A program made the position numbers and the translations under genes. This document shows positions 1-7,991 of a stretch of 64,000 nucleotides of DNA, piece by piece. The notes under the pieces were generated by a model. That model was not told the DNA's origin and ran no database searches. It saw only the letters and a program-made list of their open reading frames with translations. This DNA is from CAXXFQ01 sp963674475 (GTDB lineage Bacteria; Planctomycetota; Planctomycetia; Pirellulales; Thermoguttaceae), in the NCBI GenBank assembly GCA_963674475.2, contig CAXXFQ010000017.1, positions 372,001 to 436,000 of the forward strand. Reading direction: 5' to 3'. How positions within the stretch are numbered: the first letter of the stretch is position 1; each line of letters starts with the position of its first letter.

Positions 1-116
1 GTCGCGATACTGTTTTCGTCGGTCGTGCCGGGGCTGGTCATGCCGGCGATCGGCCAGCACCCCATCGAAACGACCGAGACGCGAAGATCCGTTTTTCCCA
101 GAGGGCGATATTCCAT
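1..116 (-). CDS. Aldo/keto reductase, N-terminal fragment
   Basis: Only the first 38 codons are inside the window; the gene runs off the left edge. The peptide begins MEYRPLGKTDLRVSVVSMGC, the typical opening of bacterial aldo/keto reductases (first beta strand, then the 'G.TDL.VS..G.G' segment). These are NAD(P)H-dependent cytoplasmic oxidoreductases with a TIM-barrel fold. The catalytic Asp/Tyr/Lys/His lie outside the window. The ATG at 116 has an AAGGA-like ribosome site just upstream. It is divergent from the TPR gene at 407, so the two share the gap 117-406. The substrate cannot be predicted. Confidence 0.85.
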   Translation of the reverse strand, partial: MEYRPLGKTDLRVSVVSMGCWPIAGMTSPGTTDENSIA

Positions 117-200
117 CGTTTTTCCTTGTTTTGGCTGGTGCGACCGTCGAACGTCAAAAAGGGCAACGATTTACCGTTTTTTGACGAAAAAACGGTCGGC

Positions 201-231
201 TTGACGTTTTTGTCAAAATCGGGTCTATTAT
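201..231 (+). promoter_or_regulatory. Possible promoter of the TPR gene
   Basis: A TTGACG (201-206) and a TATTAT (226-231) are separated by 19 bases, slightly long for sigma-70. The -35 region lies in an inverted repeat, TTGAC-GTTTTT-GTCAA (201-216), which could be an operator. The start codon lies 175 bases downstream. Confidence 0.35.
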
Positions 232-406
232 ACGTGTTCCAACATGGTATTGCGCGTCCCCCTGCGTGAAATAGGGCCTGTTTTCCCGAAGGTCAGACAG
301 GAAGGGTAGGCAGGCGGCAACTCGTAATTTCAAGTTGGAATCGGTATTATAAAACCGTTTGGTTTTTTGTTAAGTCAGTGGTTTCATCTAATGAGGATTT
401 TTCGTC

Positions 407-769
407 ATGGCGACACGAGAAGAACGATATGACGAGGCGGTTGCGGTTGGACAAGCGGGCCAGATGGATCGCGCGGTTGAATTGCTCGAAAGTCTGATCG
501 CCGACGAGCCGGACTACGCCTTACCCCATGCGGCGATGTGTGTCTTTTGTTCGAAGCTCGAAAAACACGATGAAGCGATTGAATATGGGAAAAAAGTCTG
601 TCTACTCGAGCCGGAAGATCCGTTCAGCTTCGTGTCGTTGAGCATGATCTGCCAAAAGGCCGGACGTTTGGGCGAGGCCGAACAGGCGATGATGGACGCC
701 CGCAAAGCCCAGTTGGAAATGCTTCGTAGCGAGAACGAAAAATCGGACGAAGGGGAAGCGTCTTCTTAG
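407..769 (+). CDS. Small TPR-repeat protein
   Basis: A 120-residue soluble protein made of helical tetratricopeptide-like repeats: 'AVELLESLIADEPDYALPHA' at about residues 23-42 and 'AIEYGKKVCLLEPEDPFSFV' at about 57-76 are consecutive TPR units. The tail is charged and acidic. TPR proteins act as protein-binding scaffolds; the partner is unknown. A GAGG about ten bases upstream of the ATG supports the start. Its TAG overlaps the TAA of the convergent GNAT-like gene by two bases (767-768), so the two transcripts meet with no space for a terminator between them. Confidence 0.75.
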   Translation: MATREERYDEAVAVGQAGQMDRAVELLESLIADEPDYALPHAAMCVFCSKLEKHDEAIEYGKKVCLLEPEDPFSFVSLSMICQKAGRLGEAEQAMMDARKAQLEMLRSENEKSDEGEASS

Positions 770-1968
770 TCGATCGTCTTTTCGTAAATCCGGTAGGTTT
801 TGTATTTCTTGGCGCCAACCCGCTCGATCATTTGGTTGATCAGATGATTGTCTTCCAGTGTCCAGCCCAATTCGGCGGTACGGTAACCGATCGTGTTTTT
901 GCCGTAGTCGAGCGTTCTCAAAATCAATAGTTCGGCAATGCCGCGGCGGCGATGCGATTCTAAAAGATCGAGAACCATCATGCGCGCCGTTTTGATATGG
1001 CGCGCTCGCCGAAGGAAACGGATCAACCCGATCGGAATTCCGAAGGTGGTCAACCGGCCATTCAGCGGTTTGATCGCTTCGTTGAAGTCGGGCATCGTGA
1101 TCGAGAAGCCGACCGGTTGGTCGTCGATCTCGGCGATGAGAACCAATTCCGGCACGGCGATACGGGACAGTTGTTGGGCGAAGTAGTCGAACTCGGCGTC
1201 GGTCAGTTTGGAAAACCCCCAATTTTTGGTGCGGGCCGCATTGTAGACGGTGCGGCAACGCTCGACCTCGGCGTCGAAATCGTCCATACGAAACGATCGG
1301 ATCGTGACCCCGCTTCTTCGTGCAATACGTTCGGCAATGCGGCGCCACTTGGCGAGCATGTCGTCCGGATCGTCGAACCACCACGCATAGAGGTCTTTTG
1401 TTTTTTCGAGGCCCCACGACTCCAATAGCCCCGCGTAATAGCGAGGATGGTGGTTCATCATCGTTCGTGGAGGGGTGTCGAAACCGTCGACCAAAAGTCC
1501 GACCGGGTAGTTGGTCGAGTAGTCGATCGGCCCCATGAGACCGGTTCGTCCACGCTGTCGACTCCATGCGGCCGCGGCGTCCAACAAGGCGTGAGTCACG
1601 GCCGGGTCGTCGATGGATTCGAACATGCCGAACATGCCGACGTTGGTTTCATGCAATTCGTTATAGCTGGGGTCGTCACTGACCAAAATTCGCCCGACCA
1701 TCTTTCCGCCTCGAAGGGCGATCATCGCTTGGGCTTCGCCGTGGCGGTAAAACGGGTGTTTCTTCGGGTTGATGGTTTCCTTGACTTCGACCAAAAGGGG
1801 CGGGACCCAGTTAGAGTCGTCTCGATAGATGGGCCACGGCATCGTTGCAAAACGGTGTCGATCGCGGCGCGAGCGCACCGGTTGAATCTCGATCGCCGTC
1901 GATCCGGAGTCGGGCTGGCCGCGTCCTAAAAGGGAAAATCGTTGTCTCACCGAGTTGAGCCAATCCAT
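766..1968 (-). CDS. GNAT-superfamily (YghO-like) protein, copy 1
   Basis: A 400-residue protein without a signal peptide. The opening 'RFATMPWPIYRDDSNWVPPL' and the later 'HPFYRHGEAQAMIALRGGK', 'GPIDYSTNYPVGLLVDGFD' and 'EAIKPLNGRLTTFGIPIGL' segments match a conserved family of long GNAT-fold proteins related to E. coli YghO. The C-terminal half (about 240-390) has the acetyltransferase-like strand/helix pattern, with 'ESHRRRGIAELLI' resembling the acetyl-CoA loop (R/Q-x-x-G-x-G/A). The substrate is unknown. It is followed upstream by a paralogue at 2071-3204, so the pair arose by tandem duplication. The GNAT fold is family knowledge; acyltransfer here is inference. Confidence 0.7.
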   Translation of the reverse strand: MDWLNSVRQRFSLLGRGQPDSGSTAIEIQPVRSRRDRHRFATMPWPIYRDDSNWVPPLLVEVKETINPKKHPFYRHGEAQAMIALRGGKMVGRILVSDDPSYNELHETNVGMFGMFESIDDPAVTHALLDAAAAWSRQRGRTGLMGPIDYSTNYPVGLLVDGFDTPPRTMMNHHPRYYAGLLESWGLEKTKDLYAWWFDDPDDMLAKWRRIAERIARRSGVTIRSFRMDDFDAEVERCRTVYNAARTKNWGFSKLTDAEFDYFAQQLSRIAVPELVLIAEIDDQPVGFSITMPDFNEAIKPLNGRLTTFGIPIGLIRFLRRARHIKTARMMVLDLLESHRRRGIAELLILRTLDYGKNTIGYRTAELGWTLEDNHLINQMIERVGAKKYKTYRIYEKTID

Positions 1969-2070
1969 CGAAAACTACCTTGCTGTCTCGTTGCCGAAAA
2001 AGGAAAAAGATTCAAAAAAACGCCGCATGATAAACCTGTTTATCTACGAACGGAGAGCGTCCGCTTTCGC

Positions 2071-3204
2071 TTAGAACGTTTTATCGTAGATCCGATAGAC
2101 CTTGTCGATCTTGGCGCCGCCTTTTTGGAGACTTCCTCGCGAAAGGGAATTCGACTCGAGTACCCACGAGAATTCGGCCTCTTTAATTTTTGTCTTCATC
2201 ACTTGAGGAACCAGGGCGTCCATCAAGACCAGACCGACCCCTTGCATCTGGTATTCAGGCAGGACGTTGGTGCTGATCATTCGGATCTTTTCGATGTTCT
2301 GTTTTTTCCAGAGCATGCGAATAAACCCGGTCGGAAAGAGGCGGCCTTTGATTGCCCGGATCCTCGGGTTGTAGTCGGGTAAACCGAACGCGGCGCCGAT
2401 GACACGTCCCTCATGTTCGGCAGCGATCGCCAGCTCCGGCACGATCAAGTAACGCAGTCCGGCGGCCATGTGATGAATCTCGGCGTCGGACATCGGCACG
2501 AATCCCCAGGTGTTGCCCAGCGACCGGTTGTAGATACTCAAAAAGGTATGCACCTCTTCCATGAATCGCGAACGGTCTAACGGGCGAACCGTCAAGTCGA
2601 GATGTTCCTTGATTTGGGCGGAGACCGATCCATACCGCTCTTGGATCTTCGGAAGCATGTCGATATGGCCCCAGAAGGAAAGCAGGTCTTGCGACTTCTC
2701 GAACCCGTAGGACTCTATCAGCTCGGCGTAATAAGGCGGGTTGTAGCTCATCATGAAGGTTGGCGAGAGGTCGAAGCCTTGGATCAACAGGCCGAGCTCA
2801 TAGTTCAACGACGGATTGGTCGGACCGCGAAGGGTATGGATATCCCGTTCGGCGAACCAACCGCAAGCGGCGTCGAAAAGGGCATGGGCCACCTTCGGGT
2901 CGTCGACCGATTCAAAGAAACCGAAGAACCCGATCCGCTCGTCATAGTGGTCGATGTGACCTTGATTCAAAATCGCCGCGATCCGGCCGCAGACCTCGCC
3001 ATTGCGATAGGCGACGAAGTTTTGGATGGCGTTTTTTTCGTAGAACGGATGAGAGCGAAAACCGACCCGCTCGCGAATGTCGCTGGTGATGGGGGGGACC
3101 CAGTTCGGATCGTTTTGATACAGCTTCCAGGGGAGTCTCAGAAAATCTTTCTGTTCACGTCGGTTCTGGACCGGAACGATTTTGACATTCGACATTATTG
3201 CCAT
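2071..3204 (-). CDS. GNAT-superfamily (YghO-like) protein, copy 2
   Basis: A 377-residue paralogue of the next gene downstream, with the same order of blocks: 'FLRLPWKLYQNDPNWVPPI' near the start, 'GPTNPSLNYELGLLIQGFD' in the middle, and 'PEYQMQGVGLVLMDALVPQV' (Q-x-x-G-V-G, the likely acetyl-CoA loop) near residue 315. The loop is closer to the GNAT consensus here than in copy 1, so this copy is the better candidate for an active enzyme. It is separated from copy 1 by 102 bases and probably co-transcribed. The ATG at 3204 was chosen because conserved sequence starts about 15 residues later; an internal ATG two codons on is also possible. Confidence 0.7.
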   Translation of the reverse strand: MAIMSNVKIVPVQNRREQKDFLRLPWKLYQNDPNWVPPITSDIRERVGFRSHPFYEKNAIQNFVAYRNGEVCGRIAAILNQGHIDHYDERIGFFGFFESVDDPKVAHALFDAACGWFAERDIHTLRGPTNPSLNYELGLLIQGFDLSPTFMMSYNPPYYAELIESYGFEKSQDLLSFWGHIDMLPKIQERYGSVSAQIKEHLDLTVRPLDRSRFMEEVHTFLSIYNRSLGNTWGFVPMSDAEIHHMAAGLRYLIVPELAIAAEHEGRVIGAAFGLPDYNPRIRAIKGRLFPTGFIRMLWKKQNIEKIRMISTNVLPEYQMQGVGLVLMDALVPQVMKTKIKEAEFSWVLESNSLSRGSLQKGGAKIDKVYRIYDKTF

Positions 3205-3750
3205 ATGGGGGGTTGGAGTTGGATTTCGCTCAGGGAAAAAGTCCGAAGCGGATCGTGTAAGTTAAAATAGGTCGGCCTGGAAGAATTTTATGATTCACGC
3301 ATTCTAACGGCGGTTGCTTCACCCGATCAAGCGGCCTTGACCCGATTCACCGCAAAATGAAGGCGATCGATTTTCTCTCTAGGAATAAATCGGTCGATCT
3401 GGGTGAGGAAAATTGACCGCCTCCCGGCTTTTCTGAGGAAAATACCGCAACCGGGCCGATAAAAATCCGAGTAGGTCTTTTTTCTCGGGGGGGAAGATGT
3501 TTTGAGGTCGGAAGTTAGGGCGCGAAAAACCTACGTCCTTCCGCGAAAACCGTGCCTTTCGTTCGTTGATCTACCTCAGGTGAAAATACGTTACGAAAAA
3601 TCCTTCGCGGGCCAATTTGCCGGGATGAAGCGTTGGAACCGAAGCAACTTAGGGGATATCATCGCTTGCGTTGCGTTTGTAAGGCCGGTAGAATAAGTGA
3701 TATGGGAAATCGATTCTTATGTTTTAAATACATAAGGGATTGAATCATTT
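3205..3750. other. Intergenic gap between divergent genes
   Basis: A 546-bp stretch between the divergently transcribed GNAT pair and the epimerase gene. I see no convincing gene, RNA or repeat. A GCCGATAA at 3455-3462 resembles a sigma-28 -10 element but has no matching -35. It should carry the promoters of both flanking units. Confidence 0.5.
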
Positions 3751-4845
3751 ATGAATGACGTACTCATAACTGGTGCCAACGGTTTTGTTGGGGCGAATTT
3801 GGCGGAAACCCTTATTGCGAGGGGGTCTCGCGTTACCGGACTCGTGCGAAAGAGCTCCAAGGCCGAACGTCTCGAGCGGACGGGCGCGAAAATTACCCGC
3901 TTTACCGGGTTTGACGATGTCGACTCGCTCGATCGGGCGATGGCGGGGAAATCGGTCGTTTTCCATCTGGCCGGAGCGACCAAGGCGCTTGAGCCCCAAA
4001 AACTCTATGAGGCCAACCAGGAGGGGACGCGAGGGCTGTTCGAGGCCTGCTCGCGACAACCAAAACCGCCGGTCGTGGTGCACGTTTCGTCGCTGGCGGC
4101 CGCGGGGCCCTCTTCCTTGGATCGTCCTAAGAAAGAATCCGACCCGGCGATGCCCGTTTCGCATTACGGCAAGAGCAAGCGGGCCGGAGAATTGGTCGCC
4201 CGCAGTTTCGCCGATCGGGTGCCGACGTCGATCGTGCGTCCGGCGATCGTTCTGGGCCCGGGCGACGTTGAAGGGTTCGCCATGTTTCAACCGGTGTATC
4301 GGTTTGGCGTTCACGGATGCCCACGAAGTGGTCACGATCGATTTTCAATTATCTTTGTGGCCGATCTTTGCGAACTCTTGATCGCGGCGGCCGAACGGGG
4401 TGAGCGGATCGAGTCGGAAGAAGACGGTCCCGAGTCGCGTGCCCGAGGAGTTTATTTTGGCGCCTGTTCGGAATTTCCCACCTATGCCGAACTGGGACCG
4501 ATGCTTCGGGACGCGGTTGGTCGGCGACGGGTCTTTTGTCTGCCGTTTCCGATGCCGATGATTTGGGCCGTCGCGTCGGGTGTCGAAATCATCTCGCGGG
4601 TGATCGGACGTCCGCTTTATCTGAAGATCGACAAGGCGCGGGAAATCGCGGCCGGTTCGTGGACCTGTTCCCCCAAGGCGGCGATCGACCAGTTGGGTTT
4701 TCAGCCGACGGTGTCGCTACGTGACCGGCTTCGTGAAACGGCCAAGTGGTATTTCAAGAACGGTTGGCTCAAGAAACACCGACTGCCGGCGTGGCAGAAA
4801 CGGCGTTACCGCACGGCTCCGCAAACGCGAAAAGTGTCCCGCTAG
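3751..4845 (+). CDS. NAD-dependent epimerase/dehydratase (extended SDR)
   Basis: A 364-residue extended short-chain dehydrogenase. The N-terminal Rossmann motif 'ITGANGFVGANL' (T-G-x-x-G-F-x-G) at residues 6-17 binds NAD(P). The active site is visible as Ser113/Ser114 ('HVSSLAAAG') and the Y-x3-K pair Tyr139/Lys143 ('SHYGKSKRAGE'). The fold is that of nucleotide-sugar epimerases and 3-beta-HSD-like reductases; the substrate is not predictable. The C-terminal tail is basic ('KKHRLPAWQKRRYR'), which could indicate membrane association, but no membrane segment is clear. It stands alone and converges with the large secreted protein ending at 4904. Confidence 0.85.
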   Translation: MNDVLITGANGFVGANLAETLIARGSRVTGLVRKSSKAERLERTGAKITRFTGFDDVDSLDRAMAGKSVVFHLAGATKALEPQKLYEANQEGTRGLFEACSRQPKPPVVVHVSSLAAAGPSSLDRPKKESDPAMPVSHYGKSKRAGELVARSFADRVPTSIVRPAIVLGPGDVEGFAMFQPVYRFGVHGCPRSGHDRFSIIFVADLCELLIAAAERGERIESEEDGPESRARGVYFGACSEFPTYAELGPMLRDAVGRRRVFCLPFPMPMIWAVASGVEIISRVIGRPLYLKIDKAREIAAGSWTCSPKAAIDQLGFQPTVSLRDRLRETAKWYFKNGWLKKHRLPAWQKRRYRTAPQTRKVSR

Positions 4846-4903
4846 GGTAGCGTCAAGGCCCAGCCTGGCAGTCGTTTGTTGGTGCTTTGTCGAGGTCAGG
4901 TCG

Positions 4904-7882
4904 CTACGGCCGGTCACTTGTTTCGTTTTTCTTTTCCTCTTGTGGAATTTGACGCAGCCGGATATCACGCACGGCGCCGACGGTACACCAACTCGAGAAA
5001 CCCAACGGGCTGCAAAGCTCTACTTCGGAGCGTACGCTGAATTCGGAACCGGATCGAGCGATATCGACCACCTTTTTGTCGTCGATCCACACTTCGATTT
5101 TCGCGTCGGTGACCCGAAGTCGGAACTGGTACCAACGGTTTGGTTCGAAGGTGGTGAAATTCATCGTTTCGTTATTGCTGGCGTCGAGCGAGTCGACACA
5201 GGAGAGCCCGATCAGCGTTCCGCCCCAACCGCCGTTAATGAACGAACAGAACGAGTCGTCAACGGGGAACGTGACCGCGGCGAAGAAGTCGGAACCGTCA
5301 ATCCGTTTGGCCTCGTAGGTCAGCTCGTAGTTGGTCTTGGGAACGTCTCCGGCGTAGGTGACCCCGGTCATGCCGCCGCCCATCTCCATGACGATCGAGC
5401 GATTGTCGGCGTGGACTTTTCCTTCGCCGCCGAATTCGGGAATCTTCCATCCGTCGAGCGTTTTTCCGTCGAAGAGCGACTTCCACGCATGCGGATCACG
5501 CGGGGGCTGGTCAAAAAAAGTCTGGAGGAAATCGAACGTTTCGGACCGGACCGGTTCGTCGTCTTGATCCAATTCGATTCGCAACGATTCAAACCGATTG
5601 CCCAGTCCCAGCCGAACGTCGTAGAGAGCACCGACTTGATCAAGAGCCATTAAAAGGTTTTGGGTCCCGGCGATCGATTTACTTCCGAATTGTTCGAGTA
5701 AAAGGTTTTGATTCCCGGTGATCGATTTACTTCCGAATCGTTCGATTAAAAGGGGGCGCGGCGCGATCAGGGCGGCCAGTTCGGCGACCGAAAACCCGGT
5801 GGTCCCGTTGAACTCGAAGTGTCGGTACTTTCCTCCGGTTCCTTGTTCCAGACCGATCGGGAAAGGGGAATCGGCCGTCGACGGTTCTTCCGTGGAAAGG
5901 CTTCCGACCACGAGGGAGTAGTTTTTGATCAACGGGGCGACCCGCATCACGGCATCGGCACCGGATCCGATCCCCCAGAGGGCAATTCGCTTCGAGTCAA
6001 CCTCGGGCAAGCTTCCGAGCCAACCGACGATCTGTCGGTGTTGGGGAACGAGGATCGAAAGGGCCGTTTTCCCCAGTGGCGAGGCGCGGCGATTCAGGGC
6101 TTCGAACCGTTTGGCGTCCGACGTCAGATTTCCGGTAAGGAAAACGACGAACCCCCGCTTGACCAGTGTTTCAGCCAGTCCGTCGTAGGTCGTGCTGCCC
6201 GGCTGCAAAAGTTTTTCCGGCGAAACGCCCACGGGAGCTTGGATAACGATCGCCGGCCGCTTGACATTCGCGTCGATTTTTTTGGGAACCAATAAAACAC
6301 CGGTGGTGATCAGGTCGGAAAAGACGTCCAAGATAACTTGATGACCGGTAAGGGATCGTTGGTCGAGAATCGCTTTGGTTTTCGGATTCGGAGGCAAAAG
6401 CGGCAGGTCGAACCGGCCAAAAACCTGCTCGGATAATTCGCTACGGTATTGGTCCGAAGAAGTTTCGAATCCATGGACCGATTTGGTGTCGAGCCGATTC
6501 CAATAGGCTTTGCGCGTGGTTTTTGCCTTGGCCAGTTCCGAAATGATTTGGCGCTGCAGTTGGTCGATTTGGCGCTTTCGGCGTGTTTTGTGTCGGTCGA
6601 GGGAAAGGTTTACCACGGGAAGAGGAATGGAGAAAACGGTTTCGCCGCGATTCGGTTCGAGTCGGTCCAGAAACGCGTTTATGGCACGCTTCGAGCCGAA
6701 CGGTTCGGTTGCTTGGTTCTGTTCGTTTCCTTCGTTGCCGTCGATCAATTGAAGGTATTCGCGACCGGCCCACGGCCCCAGGAACGATTGGGCTCGTTGG
6801 AATTCTCGATGGACGTTTTTCTTCGTCGGCGAGATCAACTTGCCGGGCGAACCGGCCGAGCCGGGATCGATTTCTCCTTCCGGACCACGAGACGCTTCAA
6901 CGAGCAACGCTCTTGGTGCGACCATCGCGGCCAACTCGGCGTCGCCGAAACGTTTGAATAGTCCAAAAACGTTTCGGTCGACCGGCTCTTGCCATAGGTT
7001 TTCACGGGAGTCAAAATAGCCGCTGGTGCACGCGACGTCGATCCGATCGTCCAACGCCGCCGCGTAAAGGGCCAATCGGCCGCCGTCGCCGTAGCCGAAC
7101 GCGCCGATCTTGGTTTCGCCCGACGGGTCCTGTTTCGAAAACCAGTCGATGGCCGCGGCGATCTTTTCGAGTTCGTACCCGATCAGCGGACGACCGATCG
7201 GAAAGCCCAAGCGATCGAGGTATTCTCGATCCGGCAACGTCGCCGTGCCGTACTGGCCGAGTTCGCGCCCGACGAGGGTCGGGATCAGGACGCGGCATCC
7301 GTTTTCGGCCAAGCGTCGGGCGAACTGCGATTCGAGCGGAATCCCTTCGGTCAATCCCGCGAGCATCTCGGGCGTTTGATCGGTGTGGGGGATAGCGACG
7401 ACTTGGGCAAGCGGCTTTTCGCGATCCGGTTCCAGAAGGAGTCCTTCGCCGAAAACGGTTCCTTCGACCGGCCACTGCACGGCGTAGACGCGATAGCCGT
7501 GGCCTTGGGCCAACTGGGCCGGCGACGCGGTGGTTGCGTCGATCGTCATGGCTGAAAACGGTTCGCGAGTTCCGACGAAGCCTAAAATTTTGGCCAGCTC
7601 TTTTCGGTTCGGTTCGATCGAGCTACAGTAAGCAGCTTCGGAGCTGAAATCGGGCCGCCAAAAGTTGGTTCGATTTTTTTTCGCCAGGGCGGTCTCTTGC
7701 TTCAAGAACCGTTCGGCTCCCGAAAGGACCGCTTCACCCGGTTGGAACGAAGTGGGAATCGGCAGTGTGTTTTCCAGGGGACGTTTTGATTTGGGATCGG
7801 TTTCGGCCATGGCGAGTCCGGAAACCGCCGCGAGCAAAACGCCCAAAAAGATCCAAAAGCGAAAAATTGACAATTTGATCAT
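4904..7882 (-). CDS. Secreted double alpha/beta-hydrolase (esterase-like) with C-terminal DUF1080
   Basis: A 992-residue exported protein with a signal peptide ending near residue 26 ('LAAVSGLAMA'). Two alpha/beta-hydrolase domains of the acetyl-xylan-esterase/dienelactone-hydrolase type follow (about 50-410 and 500-790), then a DUF1080 (laminin-G-like, 3-keto-disaccharide hydrolase) domain at about 799-978 starting 'WKSLFDGKTLDGWK'. The nucleophile elbow is altered in both hydrolase domains: G263-Y-G-D-G267 and G637-I-G-S-G641 have glycine where the catalytic serine should be. Residues 711-742 are a 16-residue segment in two tandem copies. The ATG at 7882 was chosen because a signal peptide begins there; the open frame further upstream (to 8272) lies over the neighbouring gene and looks non-coding. 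Role inferred: polysaccharide binding or breakdown outside the cytoplasm. Confidence 0.8.
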   Translation of the reverse strand: MIKLSIFRFWIFLGVLLAAVSGLAMAETDPKSKRPLENTLPIPTSFQPGEAVLSGAERFLKQETALAKKNRTNFWRPDFSSEAAYCSSIEPNRKELAKILGFVGTREPFSAMTIDATTASPAQLAQGHGYRVYAVQWPVEGTVFGEGLLLEPDREKPLAQVVAIPHTDQTPEMLAGLTEGIPLESQFARRLAENGCRVLIPTLVGRELGQYGTATLPDREYLDRLGFPIGRPLIGYELEKIAAAIDWFSKQDPSGETKIGAFGYGDGGRLALYAAALDDRIDVACTSGYFDSRENLWQEPVDRNVFGLFKRFGDAELAAMVAPRALLVEASRGPEGEIDPGSAGSPGKLISPTKKNVHREFQRAQSFLGPWAGREYLQLIDGNEGNEQNQATEPFGSKRAINAFLDRLEPNRGETVFSIPLPVVNLSLDRHKTRRKRQIDQLQRQIISELAKAKTTRKAYWNRLDTKSVHGFETSSDQYRSELSEQVFGRFDLPLLPPNPKTKAILDQRSLTGHQVILDVFSDLITTGVLLVPKKIDANVKRPAIVIQAPVGVSPEKLLQPGSTTYDGLAETLVKRGFVVFLTGNLTSDAKRFEALNRRASPLGKTALSILVPQHRQIVGWLGSLPEVDSKRIALWGIGSGADAVMRVAPLIKNYSLVVGSLSTEEPSTADSPFPIGLEQGTGGKYRHFEFNGTTGFSVAELAALIAPRPLLIERFGSKSITGNQNLLLEQFGSKSIAGTQNLLMALDQVGALYDVRLGLGNRFESLRIELDQDDEPVRSETFDFLQTFFDQPPRDPHAWKSLFDGKTLDGWKIPEFGGEGKVHADNRSIVMEMGGGMTGVTYAGDVPKTNYELTYEAKRIDGSDFFAAVTFPVDDSFCSFINGGWGGTLIGLSCVDSLDASNNETMNFTTFEPNRWYQFRLRVTDAKIEVWIDDKKVVDIARSGSEFSVRSEVELCSPLGFSSWCTVGAVRDIRLRQIPQEEKKNETSDRP
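5651..5746. repeat. 48-bp in-frame tandem duplication
   Basis: Two adjacent 48-bp copies (5651-5698 and 5699-5746), differing at only a few positions, encode a duplicated 16-residue segment (both containing 'FGSKSI' and ending 'QN') in the second esterase-like domain. The duplication sits directly after 'LIAPRPLLIE', the region where the family's catalytic acid normally lies. Confidence 0.85.
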
Positions 7883-7991
7883 CGAAAGGGTAATACCTAT
7901 AGCGTAATGAGGTGTGAGTGTCGGATCGAGGGTTTTGTGGTTGGATTCAAAAAGGGGAGGAGGAGGTGAACCGGCCTCGTGATTTTCTCTC

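Noticed and set aside
3455..3462. A GCCGATAA resembling a sigma-28 -10 element (FliA promoter)
   Set aside because: No TAAA-like -35 at the right distance. Another such octamer, on the minus strand at 26467-26474, fails the same test.
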